This document shows positions 1 to 10,169 of a stretch of 64,000 nt of DNA, piece after piece. The notes under the pieces were generated by a model. It searched no databases. It was given only the letters and a program-made list of their open reading frames with translations, and was not told the DNA's origin. Numbering within the stretch: position 1 is the stretch's first letter; every line of letters begins with the position of its first letter. The position numbers and the translations under genes are program-made. The DNA is from Bisporella sp. PMI_857 (Eukaryota; Ascomycota; Leotiomycetes; Helotiales; Helotiaceae): the NCBI GenBank assembly GCA_021307315.1, contig JAJSPD010000117.1:1-64000 (forward strand), in the 5' to 3' direction.

Positions 1-394
1 CGGCCTACCAAACTTAAAAACCTGCAGAATCCTCTGATTCTCAAAATAACCCCAAAAAATTCCTAGGAAAGAGAAGGAATGTAACAACACGGGGCGGTCG
101 AATCCCATCCATAGGAGTTTCTCTGATTCCTCCAATATTTAGCGGTTGACCTCTCCGATGCTCTCAAAATTTATAGGAGAGGTGCCGCGAATTTACATAT
201 AGTAAAACAGAGAGGTCTAAGCATGCGTGGCCGGATACGTCTATGCCTTTGCGGGACTAATCCAAATACAACCTGTTATTGCACTTCACAAACATAGAGC
301 AAAAAAAGTTCAGCAGAGCATGCAATATGTCCTGGAACTAGGAAATTGTTAGGTGAAGTATAGCAGTAACAGAACGTACAACATACCTGCGGTT
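1..394. other. left edge, no gene seen
   Basis: I see no credible coding exon, terminal repeat or RNA gene in this stretch. It is AT-rich intergenic-looking sequence next to the membrane-protein fragment that ends at 395. Confidence 0.5.
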
Positions 395-862
395 TTAGGG
401 GATAATAGTTGAGTGACTGTCGGAAGAGCTCGCGCCGCTCCTCGTTACCGCAAGGCAATCCCAGATATCTTTGTTATCGTTTCTTAGAATGCTATCGACG
501 GTTACCATGGAAATGATGACATTGCTAAGGAAGAAATTGACGGGTGTAAAAGCAACCGTCGACTTCTTGTACCGTAAGCAACCCCTCCAATGTACGATGG
601 TGTGCGTCAAACAGGCCCAAGTGACGAAAAGCCAGTTAATTTGAAGCCACATATAATTGCGGTCTGCCCAGGCTGGTATGCTGCTCCTTGTAACGAAATT
701 GAAATGACAGGCTAAATCGTATAGGTGAAGGAGTCCGGAGGCAGAACCCCAGATGACCAACTGCGCCATATAGAAGTGTGGCTCCCAGCTAAGAAGATCT
801 ACAGATGTTGGCCGTGTGCGACCGACCTCGAAGTAGAACTGTAACTTGCGCCTAAACCACTA
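395..862 (-). pseudogene. multi-pass membrane protein fragment
   Basis: The minus-strand frame is open from about 862 to 395. It encodes roughly 150 residues rich in tryptophan and aliphatic residues, with at least three likely membrane helices: one beginning near MAQLVIWGSASG, one near LQINWLFVTWACLTH and one near FFLSNVIISMV. The stretch before the first ATG (FYFEVGRTRPTSVDLLSWEP) looks like coding sequence continuing from an upstream exon, so the fragment is probably the 3' part of a longer gene. The region 863-1138 on the same strand is open but I cannot join it convincingly. I do not recognise the family; fungal rhodopsin-like integral membrane proteins are one possibility. Partial or decayed gene is the safest reading. 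Confidence 0.35.
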
Positions 863-1399
863 GTTAGCATACTCTAAAACGCCATGATCTTGTGAATATA
901 CGAGAAAAAAATTCATCCGGGTTAAAGATAAAGCTTGTATATAGGCTTGTGAAAGTGGACCGCAGCGTAAAGCAAAGGCAATCGAGGATGAAGGACGGAA
1001 TGACAGATATAACAGACGAAGATAGTCACGTAATGAATCCCGAAGTCTACTGAGCATAGCGAGGGAAATGGAACCTGTCTCCAGTGGGGCTGTGGCAGTC
1101 TGCCTTGAGCAAGAAAAGCTCAGCTTTGGGGTTGTCAATAAAGCTATTGCGGGATAATTTTTCCTAGAGAGTACTAGCAGGTGAAAGCGATTGCACCGCC
1201 CACTAATGAGGGGAGATTAACCACTAATACCCGGGAAGCCACTCGGCATCAGAAAGGGGATTGCTAAGCGGGGTGCTTAAGCCTTGGTCGGAAAAATGCA
1301 TGGCTGACATCATGCCGTAGAAAGAAAAAGAAAAAAGCGAGATGGGTGGGTGCGGTGAAGGGGGCGGTCCTAATATCAAACAGCCCCACATTACTGCAC

Positions 1400-1501
1400 T
1401 GGATTCCGATATACACAGCCAAAAATTGGCCGTTCCGAAGCTTTCTTCCGATAAGTAGAGGATTCGGCTATATCGAGTTCCGATATATCGAGGTTTGACT
1501 G
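1400..1501. mobile_element. single terminal inverted repeat of a Tc1/mariner-type element
   Basis: Read on the minus strand, the sequence starting at 1501 begins CAGTCAAACCTCGATATATC and is preceded by TA at 1502-1503. This matches pogo/Tc1 termini and resembles the CAGTCGAAACT ends of the element at 54902-55452. I found no matching left end nearby, so this is a truncated or solo terminus. It lies about 57 bp downstream of the H2A.Z stop codon. Confidence 0.5.
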
Positions 1502-1557
1502 TATGATATCGAAATAATTCAAAGGAAGTTATTGATATTCTATACGTTCTATTCAAC

Positions 1558-2120
1558 CTATGACAAGAGCGCGCGGTGGATATGTGGGAAGACGCCTCCG
1601 AAGGCTATAGTTGCTCTAATGAGGGCATCGAGTTCTTCGTCCCCGCGGATGGCAAGCTGGAGATGGCGAGGGGTAATGCGCTTGACTTTGAGATCCTTGG
1701 CAGCGTTCTATAAGCCAAACATAATTAACACAGCTCCAGATCAAGTGTTATGGGAAATGACTTACCCCTGCAAACTCGAGAATTTCCGCAGTGAGATATT
1801 CGAGGACAGCGGTAACGTAGATCGCTGCCTTAGCTCCAACACGCATCCTCTTGTTAGTCCGGTTCTTCAGGAGACGCTTGACGCGGCCACAGGGGAACTA
1901 GAAAGGTTGGTCATTAGATTTTATTTCTGGAACTCGAGCAAAACTAGGACTTGATGCGGCTTGGCAACCACCTCCAAGAAACCATGGACGCCCCAGGAAG
2001 CAAAATACTGGATGTTCAAATGCTAACCTGAAGACCAGCCTTGCGCGAATGACTTTGCCTCTTGCTTCGACCGACGCTATCCATGTATCGGGATGACTTG
2101 CCGGTATTTGGTTTCCTCAT
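1558..2120 (-). CDS. HTZ1: histone H2A.Z-like variant, C-terminal tail cut by stop
   Basis: Three exons on the minus strand: 2120-2028, 1897-1766 and 1707-1558, with GT..AG introns of 130 and 58 bp, both phase 0. The joined product is 124 aa. It shows the H2A.Z hallmarks in order: SHSRKAGLQ at the end of a short basic N-tail, [14 protein letters not shown], the alpha-2 block ending [15 protein letters not shown], then [38 protein letters not shown] and PHIHRALL. H2A.Z replaces H2A in promoter nucleosomes and is loaded by SWR1 in the nucleus. Family members are usually about 135-142 aa and continue after RALL with a lysine-rich tail. Here the frame reads L-L-S-stop-V-E-stop, so V and E remain recognisable between two TAG codons. 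The start at 2120 is the first in-frame ATG and gives an unusually short N-tail; an additional 5' exon is possible. It could be a tail-less paralogue or a young pseudogene. Confidence 0.8.
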
Positions 2121-2160
2121 TGCAGATGCTTAAACAAGCAGGCATTTTTACCGGAATATT

Positions 2161-2490
2161 TTCGGGGGCAAGTAGCCTTTTCAATGACCGAAAAAGGTTC
2201 ATAACTCCTTTCCGTCAAAACTCTTCCACCCACAGATCTTGCAAAGCCTCAGGTCATCTGTGAATACCCCACAATGGCCACCTTTATGAAACGTCATCAA
2301 AGCTAGGCTCTATTGATGATGCTATGATGAATTGTTAAGACTTTGTGGGACTTGATGACATTTTTCCACAGTCTAACCCTCATTCCCGCACAACTTTTTG
2401 TTACGAATCGACACGGGTGATCTTATTTTGCAAAGAAGTATACCTTCTTTTCATCTCACAGCTGTCCTGACGAGCCCCAATTTGGCCCAT
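2161..2490. other. intergenic, nothing recognised
   Basis: No coding exon, repeat end or RNA gene is apparent between the H2A.Z start and the LINE fragment. Confidence 0.4.
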
Positions 2491-2499
2491 GTTTCTAGA

Positions 2500-3252
2500 A
2501 GCTTACCGGAGAAGGTTGGAAACTGTCTAAGAGAGTAGACAAAGCATTACCGGACAAACATACTCGAAAGTTGTACGACCAGTTAACACAGAAAGAAGTG
2601 AGTGTACTTGCACAGCTAAGGACAGGAATAGCGAGATTGAACTCGTATCTATTCCTGATCAAATCTGCACCATCAGATCAGTGCGCCTGCGGGGAAGCAA
2701 GAGAAACAGCTGAACACTTCCATTTTCGGTGCCGAAGACGGACCACGCACCGAACAGAGATGCTTCAGTGTACAGAAATTTACAGGAGTAACATTTCATT
2801 CTATCTAGGAGGAAAATCACCATCGGATGACAAGAACTGGACCCCTGACATGAAAGCAGTCCGAGCGATGATACGATTTGCGATAGCCACCGGCCCGCTT
2901 GATACTGACCCGCGGCAAGAAAACAGCCAACAAAATTACCCCCCCCTCTTCATTAACCGCTTTTCAACCGCCTAACACTAACCACCTCGTGCCGTAGACA
3001 GGAGGCACCGCTTTAGCTGCTGAGGATAGGACGCTGAACACCTGGGGAATAGCCTTCAAGCTAGCCTGCTAACAATACTAACCCACGAGAATCCATAGAG
3101 ATAAGTCAGAAAAGAGAAACCAGAAGCCATAAACAGCTGATTTAAGGCCCCAAGGAGTTAAGAATTCACTTTAAGAAATGTAATTGTATATTAGTAATAA
3201 TTGCCCTATCAGGTTAGCCGCCGGGCGTTAATAAATTGTATGTGTGTGTGTA
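2500..3252 (+). mobile_element. 5'-truncated LINE, ORF2 C-terminus and 3' tail
   Basis: A coding remnant runs in frame from about 2515 to 2975. It carries the terminal cysteine-histidine motif of non-LTR retrotransposon ORF2 (CACGEARETAEHFHFRC), followed by SFYLGGKSPSD and the IRFAIATG block. The same order occurs in the LINE at 32900-35150 (CACRQATETVKHFLFRC, SFYLGGKAPSD, IKFAIATG), so the two are copies of one I/Tad-like family. About 230 bp of 3' UTR follow, aligning around GATAGGACG-TTGAACAC, and the copy ends in a (TG)n run at 3238-3251. Everything upstream (endonuclease, RT) is missing, as expected for aborted reverse transcription. Not functional. Confidence 0.8.
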
Positions 3253-3471
3253 CCGTGAACGTCGAAATCGATACATATCAACTCAAAGTCAAGGAGTTGA
3301 TTCACAAATAAGTTAGGGCTGACTTGATTCTATTTCGAGAAGAGGCAGCTTCAAGTGTGACTGTCTATAAGCAGTAAGTCAGCCTAGGTGTAGCTCTATT
3401 TCAACGAGCTGACCAAATTGGAATACTAGCATCTGGATATGCCTATATAATGCTGTGACAGAACGATAAAC

Positions 3472-4556
3472 ATGTATAGCAAGCTAGATCTCTACGCAAT
3501 CATGTTCACAGTAATGGACATGCAAAAGCTTAAAGCCGCATGGGCAAAAAGCCCAATCGACTTCCAGCAGCAGCAGGCGGAATTCAAGGGCGGCATAATC
3601 AATTCTGTTTCTTCTGACGGGTGAGTACATTTTCGTCTAAACAGAATCGCTTTTACTTACACTTACTTTGAGTAAGGGTTCATATTGCAATAATTTCTAT
3701 GGCACAATTCAATGATGAACGCTACTGCACAATATTATGGCAAGATCTCAGCGTTTACGCTTCCTTCCTCTTACCAAGTTCGATTGAAACGGTACATCAC
3801 GTCTTTACGAAAACAAGAGGGCTCGTTCAAGGGGATTATGAGGGCGGTATCCATATTACCAAATTCGAGGAACAGAAACCGAAACCACCTATTGTGGCAT
3901 CTCGGGGTTTACTTTCTCGAGTCACTTCCCTGACTACAAAAGGGGACATCATAGCTGCAGGGTCCATACAAGGAGAGTTTGGTGTATGGAGCTATGATGG
4001 TATCAAGCTTTATAAGACGGACATGTCTCAACATCTCCATAGTATAAGTATCAGACAAGACAAGTTGATGCTCGCATCGGATAATCATATTCGTGAGCTC
4101 AAATATAAGGCTCATGAAAGAGAGCTAAACTTATTGGAGGTAGAGGTGCTACGAAACGTAGATATCAAATCGAGTTGGGCAAGTTTCGACCTAGAGGGTG
4201 TTCAAATTGTCTGCGGGACGAACACCTCCACCTATGAGTCATATAGACCAGTATTTCCCGAATCCGCTACGAACCTCGATATATACCACCTCTCAACAGC
4301 AGAAAATTTCGAAACGGGTTTCCGTGAAATTACTATCCGGGAATTTCTTACTCGAGAAATTGTTCGTGAATCTCCCTGTAAAAGAATTAAGGATATCAAG
4401 AAACTCTGGTGTGATTGCGAAAGGATTTACCTTATATCTCAACGGGCGGGCACCATTTATATGATTGACTTTGCGAAGGACATACGGAAATTTGATAGGA
4501 ATGCTTCGTTCAAAACTATGGAATGCTTCTCTTTGGGCGACCCAATCGAATGGTGA
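3472..4556 (+). CDS. beta-propeller (WD40-like) domain protein
   Basis: Two exons, 3472-3620 and 3677-4556, are separated by a 56-bp intron with GTGAGT donor and AAG acceptor. The junction restores the frame (..SSDG/VHIAII..) and gives about 342 aa. The sequence has repeated blade-like units: SVSSDGVHIAIIS..TILW, LTTKGDIIAAGSIQGEFGVW, HSISIRQDKLMLASDNHIRE and SFDLEGVQIVCGTNTST. This hydrophobic-strand, turn, W/Y pattern is typical of degenerate WD40 propellers. The N-terminus has a QQQQ stretch and no signal peptide. The final codons GAATGGTGAGA could hide another donor, with an acceptor near 4620 leading into a Ser/Pro-rich frame, so the 3' end is uncertain. Specific function unknown; it probably mediates protein contacts. 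Confidence 0.6.
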
Positions 4557-4718
4557 GATCTCTCAGCCGATAAGTTAGTTATCTATTTAGATATTGCTTT
4601 TCGCTTCCGACTATATTCAGTTTCATGAGCATCCCTTATCAATCAACACGATCAACTTCAATCCCTTTCCCCATCTCCCCACATTCACAGTCATTAAGAG
4701 AAACTGTAGTTATCTTGA

Positions 4719-5153
4719 TCACCCATCCGTATTCCAGAGCCAGTTTTCAAGTTCCTCTCCGTATATCCCCCGAGGAGCCTCCCGACTATCGTCATAGCAT
4801 TTCATCCTCTTACCATACAGGTGGTAGTCCACAGGTTGCTTAGCGAAATGCTTAAACTCGATCGTCGTCGGATTTTCATCACCTGCAAGCACTTTCCGAG
4901 CGGCGTACGCTCTCTCCGCAAAGACCTTGGCTCGGGCCTTGTCCCTGACCACGGTAACGGCGCGGTAACTGTTGATGCTCGCTAACCTCGAAGTCAATAC
5001 ACGATTCCTCCGATTTGGCGTTAACACGCACGATGCTGCCACTGTCACCCCGATCTGCATCATCGCCGTCCGCAGGAGCAGTTCGTACTTCTCCCGGTTC
5101 GCGTTCGTGCGCTCAAGAGGAGGGTAGATATCAAAGCCACAGTCGACACCCAT
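4719..5153 (-). CDS. hypothetical protein, 144 aa
   Basis: Single-exon minus-strand frame with an ATG at 5153 and a product opening MGVDCGFDIYPPLERTN. That opening resembles a class of short fungal hypothetical proteins starting M-G-x-D-x-G-F-D. It contains a middle basic region (VRDKARAKVFAERAYAARK) and ends with an acidic, tryptophan-containing tail. No signal peptide or membrane segment is visible. It is convergent with the propeller gene at 3472-4556, the two ending about 160 bp apart. Function unknown; family resemblance rests on the first dozen residues only. Confidence 0.4.
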   Translation of the reverse strand: MGVDCGFDIYPPLERTNANREKYELLLRTAMMQIGVTVAASCVLTPNRRNRVLTSRLASINSYRAVTVVRDKARAKVFAERAYAARKVLAGDENPTTIEFKHFAKQPVDYHLYGKRMKCYDDSREAPRGIYGEELENWLWNTDG

Positions 5154-5657
5154 ATCGCGTAGTTTAGTAGTGATTACGAGCGGTAGGAGAGATTTTCATC
5201 GCCTGCTTTCGTGAACCTGATATCCTAGAATGCTCAGTAAATGCTGTCATCAAGAGGCAGTACTGTAGCAAAGCAGAACATGCCAACTCGAGGATTCTTG
5301 CAAGACTCCGTCTGCTTACCCACCTGTATTCTAATCAATACGAGAGGGTTTATATGGTTTTGCAAGCGACTGATATCACGGAACTAGTGGAAAGCACAAA
5401 GTGGATGACACGGCCAGACAGCCAGAATCTGCCTTCATTGGTAGTTGTTGGAACGTGCTAGTTCTCAGTTCATCAAGTCAGCAACTTATGCGCCGACATC
5501 GGCTAATCCATGGGCAGTATTCCACAGCATGTTAGAAATCGGTGTTGCCGCTATTGAAGCTGATGAGCCCATTGGTCTTGCTAAAACTGAAGCATATGAT
5601 AATCTTGAATTACCGTTCATTGTCGATATCGTCGTTGTTAATTAAGCTGCTAATTGG
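5154..5657. other. intergenic, only short frames
   Basis: A 66-codon plus-strand frame (5445-5645) is present but has no domain signal and no exon partners. I see no transposon ends here. Confidence 0.35.
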
Positions 5658-6244
5658 TCATCGGTCTCGTCTAGTGCACCCTTCGTCTCTTCGAGCTGAT
5701 ACTTGCTTGACCTCTATCAACTCCCTGATCAGGCTCCTCGTCAGATGGGTCTTAGGTCGGTTTTGCGTGCGGTTTGGCCGCGGGGTCATTGGGCCATCTA
5801 GTTGGACTTCAATTGCATTCCCGGTATCTTCGTCGTCGCTATCATCCCAATCTCTGTGGTTCCTTCTCTCCTGTTCCATAGCCTTAGCGCGCTCGCGGCG
5901 CAATTGACGCGTCTGGCTCGCGTTCTCCCCACCCATATCCCCCGCATTCCCCAGGCCTTCCCTTCACAATAGTAGCCAACTGAATGAATGATAAGATCGC
6001 CTCCTCTGTCGAAAACTCGTATTCTAATTCCAAGCAAATTTCTTCCTCTCAAAATTTTGTTCTCACTAGCCTGAGTGGGTCGGTATGAAAATGATAAGAG
6101 TGGACTTACAGAGACAAGATGGTAGTCTTCCATGAACCCGGGTTTATGGCCGGCAAAAAGACAGAGCATTCCAAGAACGAATGCTACTATTAAGCAAGCT
6201 AAGGGCAATAAAGCGAAAAGGTCGCATTTTGGGATATTGGTCAT
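5658..6244 (-). pseudogene. SUR7/PalI-like membrane protein remnant
   Basis: Exon 1 (6244 to about 6109) encodes a short N-terminus, one strong transmembrane helix (LFALLPLACLIVAFVLGML) and an extracellular start ending EDYHLVS at a GTAAGT donor. This is how fungal four-helix SUR7/PalI-type plasma-membrane proteins begin. A plausible acceptor near 6073 leads to a short loop ending GYYCEG. After that the frame becomes an arginine-rich stretch, and in another frame a highly charged tail (QTRQLRRERAKAMEQERRNH, DDSDDED) runs to 5658. Helices 2-4 expected for the family are absent, so an internal deletion or multiple frameshifts are likely. Assignment to SUR7/PalI is inference from the first exon. 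Confidence 0.35.
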
Positions 6245-7253
6245 GTGGTATGCGATGAGTGAAATTTTAGAAGTGGATGGCTACATCTTTGCTAATTATT
6301 AACTTGCAGACAAACGAAGATGAAATGAGTTAAGAGTGAGTTTTCAACGATATCACCCTTCGTTATTCCTTCCATGCAAATAAGATTCAAGATAGCAGCA
6401 ACATTGTCGTGGTCAGTGATTAGGATGAAGGTTACTGACTTTCAACTAGCCCGGATCTTAATAGGCTCTGTCTGCACTTGGCAGTGTAATGGACTGCCGA
6501 TATCTCGAAGACTGCGGGAAGGACATTTCGGATCACCAAACTCTTAATTCAGATTCTGGATCGATGGTTTTATATCTGAGAAAATTGCTGATGCTAAGAG
6601 CCTGATCCCGGAAGACTGTTTCTGGCGACCGGTTTGTTGTTTCGTACAGGCTCAAATAACAGTGGACAATTCGTTTCAGAGACACTGGATAGAGCAGTCC
6701 AGCAGCTAGCGAGAGATCTAATGAGGAAGCCTCATGATCTTTGTCAGCTTAAGATAGAATTCTGGTATCTCGAAAATCCGAAAACAAGGCACATAAGATT
6801 CAGATCTTAGATTCCGGATTGATATTATTACATAAGCAGTCGCTTCCGGAAGGGGTCCCAATACATTGAACCAATGACAAGCGAAGACAGCCTCCTTTTA
6901 AAGGACAGTCACCAGATTTTCTAAGTTAACGTCCTTCCCTGAGTGTCGAGAAACCACCGCGCCGAGATGAATTTATTGTTTAGGGGCATTAATTTTTTCT
7001 CTCGCGAGTGTATAAAGTTAAAGTTAGTGTTCTGTTATTCTTTAGCTGTTTCTTTTTAAGGACTCGGTTTGTAGCGAGAAAATACCGCCGTTTTGTTATA
7101 TTGTCGATCGTCTTGTTGATGGTGTCGAAAGCCGCTTCAGCTATTCCACTCCTGCTCTATGACGAATATTGGCCTGTTTCTGAACTTCGGAGCTATTGTA
7201 CCAGGCTTCTATCAAGAATAACGTTTGAAGACACGGAGCATAAAAAAACCTGT
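6245..7253. other. intergenic; one short hydrophobic frame
   Basis: No convincing gene. A frame from about 7008 to the LTR at 7259 encodes basic and hydrophobic residues but has no domain signal and runs into the LTR. Confidence 0.35.
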
Positions 7254-7258
7254 ATACC

Positions 7259-7475
7259 TGTTAGTACCCATTTATATGTATTTATGATCATGTGACTAGC
7301 ACCTGAAACGTGGGACTTCGATCCTACTCAACCCCTTAGAACAAGAGCACACAACAATGAAGAATCAACCCACAATCAAGACTTATCCACCAACCTCAAC
7401 GAGCATTGCGCATGAAACACATGCGTGCCCTCAGGTTAAAGTATAAGTAATTACTCCGACCCGGGTGTTCCCACA
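7259..7475 (+). mobile_element. solo LTR, family TGTTAG..CCCACA, copy 1
   Basis: A 217-bp sequence starts TGTTAG and ends CCCACA. It is flanked by a 5-bp target duplication ATACC (7254-7258 and 7476-7480). A second copy lies at 49991-50215 with its own duplication ATAAC. The TG..CA ends, 5-bp duplication and absence of internal coding sequence identify an LTR-retrotransposon insertion reduced to one LTR by recombination. Orientation is arbitrary. Confidence 0.9.
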
Positions 7476-7481
7476 ATACCA

Positions 7482-7794
7482 AGTTTATCCGGACAAAGGG
7501 TAGGCAACAAGACGCCAAGCGAGGATTTAGCGTGCTTATATAATGACATGTTAGAAAGCAGAGAGACGAGCTTTTGCCTTCGCTCGCATCACTTCCCGCA
7601 AATTCAATTTCACCAGCAACAAAAGGACCCAACTTGGTAACATATAGAATATTAGTTAGTTGCTTGCGAATATGAAAGTGGAGTATTACAGTATCAAAAA
7701 AGATTTTGTGTTGAGAAATTTGTGATTCGGTCAAATATTCAGTTGTACTACGAGACTCATATAAACACTAAAAATAGAAAGTGTAATAACTACG
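7482..7794. other. 3' flank of the PAQR gene
   Basis: Non-coding by eye; probably includes the 3' UTR of the gene at 7795-8754. Confidence 0.35.
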
Positions 7795-8754
7795 CTAGTT
7801 GTAATTGCGCGCCTCGGTCTTCAAGCATAGTTGAGCCTGGGAGTGGATAAAGCTGAAAGCGCTCAGCAATCCAGACATGTGTATAAAACTAGCAAAGACA
7901 ACTATACAATGAAATATCTGGTAGCTACATCCGTAAATGTCATATCGCAGTGGGAACCATCTTTCCGGGATCTTTGCTGCATAAACTACAGCTCCTAAGA
8001 GATTAAGCATTGCCGTAATTAGCATGTATAATAGGCTCATTCTATGGTTCTGGACCTCCCAGCCGTAAATAATAAGCCCATGTGTTATAAAGACTATGGA
8101 CGAAAGGCCCAGAAAAGCGTACATAGCAGTTCGATATGGCCTAAAAGTTGGATGTCGAAACTTTGGGGTAAAGGTTGCTATAGTGCAAACCACAGCCAAG
8201 ATAGAGACCACAGCCCAGTAGAGTTTTTGCAGATTTTGATCACAATAAAACCCGTAATAAACTGAAGGGACTGTCGATCCCCATATAAGAATAATGATTC
8301 CCAGATAGTCGAATTGATTCCAGTATGCCGCCACTTTTTCACTATGATTTGACATAATGTGAAAAGATGCGGAAAGAGAAAAGCATAGAACTACTCCGAA
8401 GAAGAATGTTGCAAAGCCAATTACGTCGCCAATTTGAATAGCGGAGTGTTGATTGCGTACTCTAATGGATACGTATATTGGAAGAATTGCAAAAAGGATG
8501 GCGCCGAGGAGGTGCGAGTAAATGTTCACAATCTCATTGTGGACGCGTTGCAAACTAGTCAGGGACTTCCGAAAGGATCCCGATACAGGCCGATACCCAG
8601 TAAGGATAAATTCGTTATCCTTCTGCCAGACAAGCAGGTCATTCCATCGTAAAAGCAGATAGTGGCCTCTTTGGCTCCTGGTCTGCCTAGGCCTATAGGC
8701 TTTCGGCTGATCTGCAGTCTCTCTCCACGAGTGCAAATTTAGTTCGGAGGCCAT
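7795..8754 (-). CDS. PAQR/HlyIII-family seven-helix receptor
   Basis: Intronless 319-aa product, close to the normal length of fungal adiponectin-receptor-like (IZH) proteins. It has a basic N-terminus, then LLVWQKDNEFILTGYRPVSG and SLQRVHNEIVNIYSHLLGA, which is the PAQR signature (N-E-x-x-N-I-Y-S-H-L). A second metal-site motif follows (FSLSASFHIMSNHSE, S..H) and a C-terminal histidine motif (YQIFHCIVVFASFIHMSG, H...H). These three motifs supply the zinc-binding Ser/His residues of the family. Seven hydrophobic segments are visible between residues of about 80 and 300. The protein should sit in the plasma membrane or an endomembrane and act in lipid or zinc homeostasis. The ATG at 8754 is well placed before the conserved region. 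The gene looks intact and is flanked by decayed elements. Confidence 0.9.
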   Translation of the reverse strand: MASELNLHSWRETADQPKAYRPRQTRSQRGHYLLLRWNDLLVWQKDNEFILTGYRPVSGSFRKSLTSLQRVHNEIVNIYSHLLGAILFAILPIYVSIRVRNQHSAIQIGDVIGFATFFFGVVLCFSLSASFHIMSNHSEKVAAYWNQFDYLGIIILIWGSTVPSVYYGFYCDQNLQKLYWAVVSILAVVCTIATFTPKFRHPTFRPYRTAMYAFLGLSSIVFITHGLIIYGWEVQNHRMSLLYMLITAMLNLLGAVVYAAKIPERWFPLRYDIYGCSYQIFHCIVVFASFIHMSGLLSAFSFIHSQAQLCLKTEARNYN

Positions 8755-9165
8755 GTTTGGCTGGTATTTGTTCTACCGGACATCAGATCTTGCCAAATTC
8801 ACTGAAAGAATCACTTACTGTCCTATCTTTGCTGCCGCAACATGATTTTAAAGATGCGTGACATAAGAAACATTATAGGAATGAAGACAAGAAAAGGAGC
8901 AAAGACAAAAAAGAGGCAAGTGTTCCAAAGGGCTTGTCCCTTCTTATGCATTGTTCTTTCGCTTTTCGATACTTTTTTAATACAAATTACAGATAAGTAC
9001 TCCGGAAGATCCTGAAATTTTAAGAGAACATAAAGTGGCTAACGTTAGAGTGGTCAAAAGGCAATATCCTTTAGATTTCCTTCCTTATTTCTAGGGACTG
9101 AGATTTAAAAAACGAGGTATCTGGTTCATTTTCTATCCTTGGCTAGTTACATAATGCTCTAATGA
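8755..9165. other. intergenic between PAQR gene and GTPase
   Basis: AT-rich, no exon recognised; may contain the upstream exon missing from the GTPase model. Confidence 0.35.
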
Positions 9166-9213
9166 TCTCTACTGAATGAAATTAGATATAAGTCAGCCAT
9201 CCTTTTCTACAGA

Positions 9214-9840
9214 CTCAATATTCTAGCATTGAGTCGAAGGTTGATTTTACTAGGTGACACATGTACTGGAAAATCATCACTAGTCCGCAGATTCTTAATG
9301 AATAAATACTATAATAATGTTGTAGGAGAATCTGAAGATCATGATGAGTTACTAACCTGAGCAAAGCATGAACCGACTATATTAGATACATTTAAATATA
9401 GCTCGTTCCCACACCACAGGAACATTATACAATTCATGGACTTGGAGATTATTGACACTTCTGGAGATGAAAAAAAAATGTCTTTCACAATTGAATTGAT
9501 TGGTACCTGCCAGCAGATAGTTTTGGTTTACAGCGTTTCGTCAAGAGATTCATTCCTAAAATTGCAGCATTTGCACGATACGATGCGTTCATACATGCTT
9601 TCATTTGAAAGTCTTCTCATCGTGGGAAACAAGGCCGACCTTGACACTGTCAATAGACGTGTTTCCTATTACGAAGGAAGTGGTTTAGCACGAAAGATTG
9701 GGGCGCACTTTGTTGAAACATCTGCCATGTCAAATATAAATGTTGGATGTGTTTTTGGAGCTATACTACCATACTCTATAGCCAAGAGAGTGAGGTCGTA
9801 TCTTAATTACTGTAGGCAGACCATGTTGGTCAGAACTTGA
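9214..9840 (+). CDS. Ras-like small GTPase, 5' end unresolved, no CaaX
   Basis: A 45-bp intron (9322-9366) with the branch site TACTAAC and acceptor CAAAG removes an apparent TGA and joins two exons exactly at the Ras switch I region. All five G motifs are present: G1 GDTCTGKSS (about 9256-9282), switch I threonine in EPTI, G3 DTSGDE, G4 NKAD and G5 ETSA. Ras enzymes normally have DTAGQ at G3; here the catalytic glutamine position is aspartate, so intrinsic GTP hydrolysis may be altered. The C-terminus ends QTMLVRT without a CaaX box. No ATG lies in frame upstream of G1, so a first exon is missing or lost. It could be a divergent GTPase or a decaying paralogue. The frame from the intron to the stop is clean. 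Confidence 0.65.
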
Positions 9841-10169
9841 GTCATGATTAGAATCTATGCGGGCTTGTCATTTTCACGAATCTGAGCATCGAATACCCAT
9901 AATCCAAATATTCGAAATATAATTCGAGTTTGGAAATATAATATTCCGATAATTCTCTTTACATACTGTGCCTCGTATAGGTCGACCTAGCCCCATGTGT
10001 CGGAATTATTGATCATTATAACGATGTATGGGTAAGATTTTTTCAATGATCTGCTAAGGTGCTATCACTTGTGATTGACCTGAGTGAACATAGATCGTCG
10101 AAGTCAGCGATCGAGAAGAGCTCACTAGTTAATCCTACCAGAGCTAGATTTTCGAAAGCCAATACAAAT

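Noticed and set aside
1532..1954. 140-codon plus-strand frame as a gene
   Set aside because: It is antisense to the histone H2A.Z exons, which carry unmistakable conserved motifs.
9355..9360. In-frame TGA making the GTPase a pseudogene
   Set aside because: A 45-bp intron with a TACTAAC branch site removes it and aligns switch I perfectly.
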